This document shows, piece after piece, positions 1-5,057 of a stretch of DNA of 7,741 bases. This stretch comes from Oscillospiraceae bacterium. GTDB lineage: Bacteria; Bacillota; Clostridia; Oscillospirales; Oscillospiraceae. The notes under the pieces were generated by a model. It was not told the origin of the DNA. It saw only the letters and a list, made by a program, of their open reading frames with translations, and did not search any database. How positions within the stretch are numbered: the stretch's first letter is position 1; every line of letters begins with the position of its first letter. The stretch covers positions 1 to 7,741 of the forward strand of contig JAITGW010000022.1 of assembly GCA_031280325.1 (NCBI GenBank). The letters are read 5' to 3'. The position numbers were made by a program, and so were the translations under genes.

Positions 1-1
1 C

Positions 2-670
2 GCGCTCGAGGCGGAGACAAATCCGGACGCCGCCCGCGCGATTGAAAAGCTTATCGCGCGCTTTAACCGCTGTGCCGAAAACAGTGAGCCGCTTGAAAAA
101 TGGGATAATGGCTGGTATGTTTTCGCGCGCGTTGGCAGTGCCGCGCCGGTCATGGAAAAAGCGCTGGAAAACGGCGTAACGCTCGGCTTCGGCGGCGAGC
201 GGCGGTATGAGCTGTACGAGATCCCGGAGGAGGGCTGCGGTTTTGCGCTCACGGTCGCGCCTGTCGGCGAGAACGCGGCGCGGTTTACGGATATTGCCCC
301 GCGCGATTTTCACCCGGAGGGCGATACGTTTGTGAAGCAGGCCGCGGAAACGATTCTCTCCGCGGGGGAGCGCATTGCGGCTCTGGCTCCGATTGCCGCA
401 GGGATTGGTCTGGCTGACACCGCGGATGAAGCGAAAGCTCTCGCGCACCTGGCGCTGTACCGTCCGGCGGACCGCCGCTCGGCGGACGCCGTCACCGCGG
501 AGTGCGAAAGGCGGATACTCGCGGAGCTGAACCGCTCCGGTCCGGGAGTTATGGGCTTGGGCGGAAATCGCACCGCGCTGACGGCGGCTATTGAGCAGAC
601 GGGATTTAAGTATTTTTCCCTCGCGCTCGGCGGCGCGCTGACGAGCTTTGCCGCAGAAATAATTTGCTGA
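2..670 (+). CDS. Divergent class I fumarase alpha-like (TtdA/FumA N-domain family) protein, 5' end missing
   Basis: The frame is open from the left edge to TGA at 668-670, giving 222 visible residues; the true start lies outside the window. An internal ATG at 152 is not needed as a start because coding continues upstream of it. Family resemblance by eye: PL-EKWDNG (visible residues about 29-36) sits where class I fumarase/tartrate dehydratase alpha subunits have PLCQDTG; APVGEN (about 86-91) matches the APKGGGSEN region; APIAAGIGLAD (about 129-139) matches CPPGVVGVGIGG; and GVMGLGGNRTAL (about 182-193) matches the GPMGLGGKTTAL block. Classic members bind a [4Fe-4S] cluster through three cysteines and interconvert fumarate and malate. 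Here the expected cysteine positions appear to be Glu, Ala and a non-Cys residue, so fumarase activity is doubtful. No beta-subunit gene follows. It may be a catalytically altered paralogue. The family call is moderate; the function is unknown. Confidence 0.6.
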   Translation, partial: ALEAETNPDAARAIEKLIARFNRCAENSEPLEKWDNGWYVFARVGSAAPVMEKALENGVTLGFGGERRYELYEIPEEGCGFALTVAPVGENAARFTDIAPRDFHPEGDTFVKQAAETILSAGERIAALAPIAAGIGLADTADEAKALAHLALYRPADRRSADAVTAECERRILAELNRSGPGVMGLGGNRTALTAAIEQTGFKYFSLALGGALTSFAAEIIC

Positions 671-717
671 TAAAGGGTTAATTGCCCTTAACAAAAACAC
701 ACTGGGAGGAAATGGCA

Positions 718-1263
718 ATGAAACTGAATGTAGTCGAGAAAAAGCTTCGCGTTTCCCCGGACATCCGCGAGTATGCGGAGAAGAAAATCTCCAAGCTGGA
801 CAGATTTTTCAGGAGCGAGTCAGAGGCGTCGGCGGTGTTTTCGACGGAGCGTGGGCGCTTCACGGCAGAGGTAACCCTCCACAACCACGGAACGTTTTGC
901 CGCGTCGCGGATACGACAAGCGACTTGCGCGCGTCGATCGACTCCGCCGTGGCAGGGATTGAGCGGCAGATACGCAAGCATAAGACAAAGCTTGAAAAGC
1001 GTCTGCGCGACGGCGCGTTTGAGCGGGAAGCCGCGCCCGAGGTCACGGTGAGCGATGAGGATGAGTCCGAGCCGGAGTTTAAGATTGTCCGCAGCAAGGC
1101 GTTTCCGATCAAGCCGATGACGCCGGAGGAAGCGGTGCTTCAGATGAATCTTCTCGGGCATGAGTTCTATGTTTTCAAAAACCAGAACCGTGACGAAAAA
1201 TTCTCGGTGGTTTACAAGCGCAAAAGCGGCGATTACGGCATGATAGAATCGCTTGAAAATTGA
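718..1263 (+). CDS. hpf: Long-form ribosome hibernation promoting factor (HPF/YfiA family)
   Basis: This 181-residue cytoplasmic protein binds the 30S decoding region and, through its C-terminal domain, joins two 70S ribosomes into inactive 100S dimers in slow growth. Residues 1-100 form the YfiA/RaiA beta-alpha-beta-beta-beta-alpha domain (MKLNVVEKKLRVSPDIREYA at the start, helix AVAGIERQIRKHKTKL near 84-99). An acidic linker follows (about 105-122), then the dimerisation domain (about 123-180) with FKIVRSKAFPIKPMTPEEAV and the conserved LLGHEFYVFKN...VVYKRKSGDYGMIE stretch. The length fits the long form. The start at 718 is chosen over the in-frame ATG at 712 and TTG at 682 because GGAGG at 705-709 is 8 nt from 718 but only 2 nt from 712. 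It sits 47 nt after the fumarase-like gene and 25 nt before pyrH with no terminator between, so it probably heads or joins the pyrH-frr transcript. Confidence 0.97.
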   Translation: MKLNVVEKKLRVSPDIREYAEKKISKLDRFFRSESEASAVFSTERGRFTAEVTLHNHGTFCRVADTTSDLRASIDSAVAGIERQIRKHKTKLEKRLRDGAFEREAAPEVTVSDEDESEPEFKIVRSKAFPIKPMTPEEAVLQMNLLGHEFYVFKNQNRDEKFSVVYKRKSGDYGMIESLEN

Positions 1264-1288
1264 AAATTTGTGATTGTGGAGGGGTTGT

Positions 1289-2011
1289 ATGAGTGACGGC
1301 ACGAAACCGGTTTACAAGCGCGTCCTGCTGAAGGTCAGCGGGGAGGCGCTAGCGGGAGAGGCGCGCTTCGGGCTTGATTTCAAGGTTATACGCGACGTGT
1401 GCGCGGTGATCCGCCGCTGCGTTGAGGCGGGTGTTGAGATCGGCGTTGTCGTCGGCGGCGGCAACTTCTGGCGCGGGGCGACAGACGGAATCGGAAAGAT
1501 GGAGCGCACGCGCGCCGACCACATGGGCATGATGGCGACGGTGATGAACTCGCTTGCGCTGGCAGACGTGCTGGAGCAAATGGGCGTGCCGGTGCGGGTG
1601 CAAACGGCGCTTGAAATTCGCTCCGTGGCGGAGCCGTATATTCGGCTTAAAGCCGACAAGCACCTGAAAAACGGGCGCGTTGTGGTATTTGGCTGCGGCA
1701 CCGGGAATCCGTATTTCTCAACCGACACGGCGGCTGTGCTGCGCGCCGCCGAAATCGGCGCGGATGCGATCCTGCTCGCGAAAAATGTTGACGGAGTGTA
1801 CTCCGCGGATCCGAAAAAAGACCCTGACGCAAAGCGGTATGACACAATAAGCTATGACGAGGTTCTGCAAAATCACCTGACAGTCATGGACTCCACGGCG
1901 ACGAGCCTGTCGATGGACAACGGCATTCCCGTGATACTTTTTGCCCTCAAGGATCCGATGAATATCTACCGCGTGGTCATGGGCGAAAAGCTCGGCACGA
2001 TTGTCGGCTGA
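1289..2011 (+). CDS. pyrH: UMP kinase (bacterial amino-acid-kinase fold)
   Basis: It phosphorylates UMP to UDP with ATP in de novo pyrimidine nucleotide synthesis, as a cytoplasmic hexamer normally activated by GTP and inhibited by UTP. The 240-residue length is typical. Visible motifs in order: KVSGEAL (15-21, phosphate binding), [10 protein letters not shown] (54-63), [10 protein letters not shown] (75-84, UMP/regulatory region), [10 protein letters not shown] (137-146, UMP binding) and [11 protein letters not shown] (165-175, ATP site). The start at ATG 1289 is preferred over the in-frame TTG at 1274 because GGAGGGG at 1278-1284 lies just upstream and the protein then begins normally before [11 protein letters not shown]. 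The usual rpsB-tsf genes are not upstream; hpf takes that place. frr follows, keeping the common pyrH-frr pair. Confidence 0.98.
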   Translation: MSDGTKPVYKRVLLKVSGEALAGEARFGLDFKVIRDVCAVIRRCVEAGVEIGVVVGGGNFWRGATDGIGKMERTRADHMGMMATVMNSLALADVLEQMGVPVRVQTALEIRSVAEPYIRLKADKHLKNGRVVVFGCGTGNPYFSTDTAAVLRAAEIGADAILLAKNVDGVYSADPKKDPDAKRYDTISYDEVLQNHLTVMDSTATSLSMDNGIPVILFALKDPMNIYRVVMGEKLGTIVG

Positions 2012-2021
2012 AAAACGTTTT

Positions 2022-2105
2022 GGCGGCATTGCCGCCGCGCCGCGCGACCTTGCGGGAAGGCGAAATTTTAAGCGCGGGGAGCCGGCTTTGCCAATCCGCG
2101 CGGAT
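2022..2105 (+). repeat. GC-rich inverted repeats in the pyrH-frr gap
   Basis: The gap between pyrH and frr holds a perfect 6-bp hairpin GGCGGC-ATT-GCCGCC (2022-2036), a palindrome AGCCGGCT (2080-2087) and a 12-bp perfect palindrome ATCCGCGCGGAT (2094-2105). CCGCGCG at 2040-2046 is also complementary to 2097-2103, so the whole block could fold on itself. No U-tract follows the first hairpin, so it is not a standard intrinsic terminator. It may affect mRNA stability or frr translation, or be a dispersed intergenic repeat. The structure is seen; the role is not. Confidence 0.5.
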
Positions 2106-2128
2106 AAAAAATGAGAGGTGCACCCAAC

Positions 2129-2674
2129 ATGTACGAAGAATTTGAATCAAAAATGAAAAAAACGCTCGCCGCGCTGACAAATGAGTTTGCCACGGTTCGC
2201 GCCGGACGCGCAAACGCGGCAATACTTGACCAGGTGCGTGTGGATTATTACGATGCGCCGACGCCGATTGCGCAGATTGCCGCGATCTCAACGCCCGATC
2301 CGCGCACGCTTGTGATTTCCCCGTGGGACGCGTCCGCGCTGAAAAATATCGAAAAGGCGATTCAGATTTCCGAAATCGGAATCAATCCCACGAACGACGG
2401 CAAGGTCATCCGCCTTGCGTTTCCGCAGCTGACGGAGGATCGCCGGCGTGAGCTTACAAGGCAGGTAACGAAATACGCGGAGGAGGCGAAAGTAGCGATC
2501 CGCAACATCCGCCGGGACGCAATGGAGAAATTTAAGGCGCAGAAGAAGAAGTCGGAAATCACGGAGGACGACCTTAAAGACACGGAAAAGGAGCTTCAAA
2601 AGCTGACTGACGACTATATCCGCGAGATCGACAAGACGGAGGCGAAGAAAAACGCCGAGCTGCTGGAAATCTGA
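2129..2674 (+). CDS. frr: Ribosome recycling factor
   Basis: Together with EF-G it splits the post-termination 70S ribosome so that subunits can be reused; it acts in the cytoplasm and is essential in most bacteria. The 181 residues are close to the usual 185. The N-terminal helix (1-27) ends in the hallmark VRAGRANAAIL (23-33); domain II carries YYDAPTPIAQIA and STPDPRTLVISPWD; the long helical hairpin carries GKVIRLAFPQLTEDRRREL and AIRNIRRDA, whose arginines contact rRNA in known structures. ATG 2129 is chosen over the in-frame ATG at 2111 because AGAGGTG at 2114-2120 gives 8-nt spacing and the protein then starts at the normal family position. It ends the hpf-pyrH-frr cluster, with a terminator 34 nt downstream. 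The uppS-cdsA genes that often follow frr are absent. Confidence 0.98.
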   Translation: MYEEFESKMKKTLAALTNEFATVRAGRANAAILDQVRVDYYDAPTPIAQIAAISTPDPRTLVISPWDASALKNIEKAIQISEIGINPTNDGKVIRLAFPQLTEDRRRELTRQVTKYAEEAKVAIRNIRRDAMEKFKAQKKKSEITEDDLKDTEKELQKLTDDYIREIDKTEAKKNAELLEI

Positions 2675-2707
2675 ACTGAGCGGCGAATTTCAGACTGTAT
2701 TTTATTA

Positions 2708-2746
2708 CGCGGGCGGGTGTGAGGCTCGCCCGCGGGGTTTTATTTT
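2708..2746 (+). terminator. Intrinsic terminator after frr
   Basis: An 8-bp perfect GC stem pairs 2708-2715 (CGCGGGCG) with 2727-2734 (CGCCCGCG). It extends inward by a G-U and a G-C pair and is followed by GGGTTTTATTTT. It separates the frr transcript from the response regulator, whose ribosome binding site starts only about 12 nt after the T-rich tract. Confidence 0.85.
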
Positions 2747-2769
2747 CGAGCGCGGTCAGGAGAGACGGC

Positions 2770-3432
2770 ATGGCGAGGATTTTACTTGTAGAGGACGATG
2801 AGATGATTGCCTCCGGGCTGTCGTATGCCCTGGAACAGGAAGGATATGACGTCGCACGGGCGAAAAATGCGGCGCGGGCGCGTGAGCTTAGTGCGGAGAA
2901 GTTTGAGCTTGCGATACTTGACATGCAATTGCCGGACGGCACCGGTCTGGACGTGAGCGAGACTCTGCGGGAGTCGGGCGCCGCGGTGATATTTCTGACA
3001 GTGGTTGACGATGAGGGCAATGTCGTCCGCGCCTTTGAAGCCGGCGCGCAGGACTATGTCACAAAACCATTTCGGCTGCGGGAATTTCTCGCGCGCGTCA
3101 AGCGCGTTTTAGATTCGCGAAGCGGTGCGAGCGGCAGCGCGCTCACGCTCACCCTTGGAGGCGTCACGATAGACGCCGCCGCGGGCAAGGCATATGCCGG
3201 AGAAACACAGCTTGAGCTTACGGCGCTGGAATACCGTCTGCTGCTCACGTTTGCAAATAACCGCGGGCGGATACTGTCCCGCGGGCAGATACTGGAGAGC
3301 ATATGGGACTCGGCCGGGAGCTTTGTGGAGGACAACACGCTTTCGCAGTATATAAAGCGGCTGCGGAATAAACTCTCCGGCGCCGCGAACATTGAGACGG
3401 TTCGGGGGCTTGGATACCGTGCTGATTTCTAA
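2770..3432 (+). CDS. OmpR/PhoB-family response regulator
   Basis: This 220-residue cytoplasmic transcription factor is switched on by phosphorylation from a partner kinase. The receiver domain (about 1-118) has the acidic pair E8/D9-D10, phospho-acceptor D51 in LAILDMQLPDGTG, switch T77 (IFLTVVDDEG) and K99 in YVTKPF. The winged-helix DNA-binding domain (about 125-220) shows LTALEYRLLLTFANNRGRIL, the recognition-helix region VEDNTLSQYIKRLRNKL, and the wing ending ETVRGLGYRADF. ATG 2770 is chosen because AGGAGAG (2758-2764) is 5 nt upstream and MARILLVEDDE is the normal family start; the frame is open further upstream only through the terminator. The histidine kinase overlaps its 3' end, so the two form a cognate pair. 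The best candidate target is the ABC transporter promoter at about 4293-4345. Confidence 0.96.
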   Translation: MARILLVEDDEMIASGLSYALEQEGYDVARAKNAARARELSAEKFELAILDMQLPDGTGLDVSETLRESGAAVIFLTVVDDEGNVVRAFEAGAQDYVTKPFRLREFLARVKRVLDSRSGASGSALTLTLGGVTIDAAAGKAYAGETQLELTALEYRLLLTFANNRGRILSRGQILESIWDSAGSFVEDNTLSQYIKRLRNKLSGAANIETVRGLGYRADF

Positions 3433-4237
3433 ACGCGCGCTGGATCGGATTTCGGCTGACATACTCCGCGTTATCGCCGGGGAGAGCGTGGATTTTCGCA
3501 ATAACCGCGAGGGGGCGCTCTCGGCTCTGAGAAATGACATTCATACGCTTGCGCGCCTGAAAAACGAGCAGGTGGAGGCGCTTGTGCGGGATAAGGCTGT
3601 GCTGCGCGACACGCTTGCGGACATTTCGCACCAGCTGAAAACGCCGCTGACGTCGATGATGATAATGGCGGAGCTTTTAGAGAGCGCGCCTCCGGAAAAA
3701 CATACGGAATTCATCGAAAACATCAAGTCGGGACTTGCGCGGACGCAATGGCTTGTCACGGCGATGCTCAAGCTTGCAAAGCTCGATTCCGGCGCTGTGG
3801 AGTTTTCGCGCGCGATGGTGAGTTCGGGGAAGGTTATCGGCCGCGCGCTGGAGCCGCTTGGAATTCTTCTCGAACTGAAGAATCAGCGCGTGGAGCGCGC
3901 CGGCGAGGCGGAGCTTTTCTGCGATTTGCGCTGGACCGCCGAGGCGCTGTCAAATATACTTAAAAACGCGTCAGAGTATTCGCCGACGGAGAGCGTAATC
4001 CGCGTCGGCGCGGGGGAAAACCCAATCTGCGCGTGGATTTCTGTCGCAGACCGCGGCAAGGGACTGACGCGCGAGGAGCTTTCGAGCGTTTTCAAACGGT
4101 TTGAAGGCTCGCGCGCGGACGCGGGATACGGAATCGGACTGCCAATGGCGCTGTCGATTATGCGCGGGCAAAACGGCGACGTTTCTGCGGAAAACGCGGA
4201 GGGAGGCGCGGTGTTCACGCTGAAATTTTATAAATAA
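3419..4237 (+). CDS. Soluble sensor histidine kinase, no transmembrane sensor domain
   Basis: It is likely to autophosphorylate and pass phosphate to the adjacent regulator. With the GTG start the protein has 272 residues. Motifs: H-box ADISHQLKTPLTS with phospho-His about 71; N-box NILKNASEYSP (N about 183); G1 box VADRGKG (about 209-215); F-box VFKRFEGS; G2 box GYGIGLPMAL (about 236-245). Residues 1-60 resemble the HAMP-like linker that normally follows two membrane helices in clostridial kinases of this type, but no hydrophobic segment exists in this protein. GTG 3419 is chosen because it overlaps the regulator gene by 14 nt and has GGGGG (3404-3408) 10 nt upstream; TTG 3392 or 3410 are alternatives, and none adds a membrane helix. 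The overlap suggests translational coupling. Signal input may come from the cytoplasm or from a partner such as the downstream permease (inference). Confidence 0.93.
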   Translation: MLISKRALDRISADILRVIAGESVDFRNNREGALSALRNDIHTLARLKNEQVEALVRDKAVLRDTLADISHQLKTPLTSMMIMAELLESAPPEKHTEFIENIKSGLARTQWLVTAMLKLAKLDSGAVEFSRAMVSSGKVIGRALEPLGILLELKNQRVERAGEAELFCDLRWTAEALSNILKNASEYSPTESVIRVGAGENPICAWISVADRGKGLTREELSSVFKRFEGSRADAGYGIGLPMALSIMRGQNGDVSAENAEGGAVFTLKFYK

Positions 4238-4279
4238 CGGCTGCGGCAACGGGCGCGCGATAAGCCGCCGTGAAAATGC

Positions 4280-4306
4280 AGGTGACTAAAACGTCACTTT
4301 TTTCTT
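4280..4306 (+). terminator. Weak terminator-like hairpin or regulator site after the kinase gene
   Basis: GTGAC-TAAAAC-GTCAC (4282-4297) forms a 5-bp stem that extends by one G-U and one A-T pair, followed by TTTTTTCTTT (4298-4307). The T-tract suits an intrinsic terminator, but the stem is short and poor in GC. The GTCAC half also matches the GTCA repeats further downstream, so the site could instead be part of an operator. Both readings are open. Confidence 0.4.
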
Positions 4307-4345
4307 TAATATAGTCAACGGAAAGTCACATTGACGCGCTAAGAT
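4293..4345 (+). promoter_or_regulatory. Candidate response-regulator operator and promoter for the ABC transporter
   Basis: GTCA occurs at 4293, 4314 and 4325, all on the same strand and 21 and 11 nt apart. AGTCA-n6-AGTCA (4313-4328) has the 11-nt direct-repeat period known from PhoB-type sites, and GTCA-CAT-TGAC (4325-4335) is also a perfect inverted repeat. A -10-like TAAGAT (4340-4345) lies about 11 nt past the last GTCA, with no good -35 at 17 nt, which suits an activator-dependent promoter starting near 4352. An alternative -10, TATAGT, lies at 4310-4315. The positions are seen; binding by the upstream regulator is inferred. Confidence 0.5.
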
Positions 4346-4375
4346 AGCCGTGACTTATAATCAGGAGGACTAATA

Positions 4376-5056
4376 ATGGCTATTCTTGAGGTTTCGGGAT
4401 TGAGCAAAACGTACGGGAAGGGCGGCACGGCGGTAACCGCGCTTGATAACGTGACATTCACGGTTGACAAGGGCGAATTTGTCGCGATTGTCGGCGCGAG
4501 CGGCTCCGGCAAGAGTACGCTTATGCACCTTATCGGAGGAGTTGACAGACCCACAGCGGGCAGTGTTCGGCTCGATGGCAACGATATTTACAGCCTTAAC
4601 GAGAGCGAGCTGGCAATATTCCGACGGAGAAATATTGGGATAGTATATCAGTTTTACAATCTAATACTGACGCTGACCGCGGAGGAGAACATAATACTGC
4701 CGCGCCTGCTTGATAATCGCCGCCCTGATAGGGAGCGGCTGCGCGCGATACTTGAGACGACCGGCTTGACAGATCGGGCGGAACATTTGCCCGGCGAGCT
4801 CTCCGGCGGACAGCAGCAGCGTGTGAGTATCGGGCGGGCGCTGATAAACGATCCGGCGCTGATTCTCGCCGATGAGCCGACGGGAAATTGGGACAGCAAA
4901 TCAAGCCGGGAGATAATTGATCTGCTAAAGCTCTCGAATAAGCGCTATAATCAGACGCTGCTGATTATTACCCATGACGAGAGAATCGCGCTTGCGGCGG
5001 ATCGTGTGATAGTGATTTCCGATGGGCGGATCGTTCGCGACGAGGCGGTGAGATAG
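4376..5056 (+). CDS. ABC transporter ATP-binding protein (LolD/MacB/BceA-type)
   Basis: This 226-residue cytoplasmic ATPase powers the FtsX-type permease encoded next to it. Walker A is GASGSGKST (40-48), the Q-loop is IVYQFYNLI (Q92; most relatives have VFQ), the signature is LSGGQQQRV (142-150), Walker B is ALILADE (161-167, catalytic E167), and the H-loop is IITHDE (H200). The length and the PTGN motif place it in the antimicrobial-peptide/lipoprotein (COG1136) group. The D-loop reads GNWDS (170-174), where the family norm is GNLDS. ATG 4376 follows AGGAGG (4363-4368) at 7 nt, a near-ideal ribosome binding site. The permease starts one base after its stop codon, so the two are co-transcribed and probably coupled. 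The substrate is unknown. Confidence 0.96.
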   Translation: MAILEVSGLSKTYGKGGTAVTALDNVTFTVDKGEFVAIVGASGSGKSTLMHLIGGVDRPTAGSVRLDGNDIYSLNESELAIFRRRNIGIVYQFYNLILTLTAEENIILPRLLDNRRPDRERLRAILETTGLTDRAEHLPGELSGGQQQRVSIGRALINDPALILADEPTGNWDSKSSREIIDLLKLSNKRYNQTLLIITHDERIALAADRVIVISDGRIVRDEAVR

Positions 5057-5057
5057 C

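Noticed and set aside
673..689. Hairpin AAGGG...CCCTT between the fumarase-like gene and hpf
   Set aside because: Only 5 bp and a wobble, with no T-tract; too weak to call a terminator.
678..1302. Minus-strand open frames of 144 and 160 codons opposite hpf
   Set aside because: They lie wholly opposite a clear HPF gene, encode no recognisable domain and have no convincing ribosome binding site; they are shadows of a GC-rich coding strand.
1312..1845. Minus-strand frame of 177 codons opposite pyrH
   Set aside because: Low-complexity Ser/Ala/Arg/Pro-rich translation, fully inside pyrH, whose motifs are unambiguous.
2719..2769. N-terminal extension of the response regulator from an upstream start at 2719
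   Set aside because: It would start inside the frr terminator loop and add residues not found in the family; ATG 2770 has a proper ribosome binding site.
4237..4271. Bulged GC hairpin (ACGGC..GGC / GCCGCCGT) right after the kinase stop
   Set aside because: Three-base bulge and no T-tract, so not a terminator; not strong enough to list as a separate feature.
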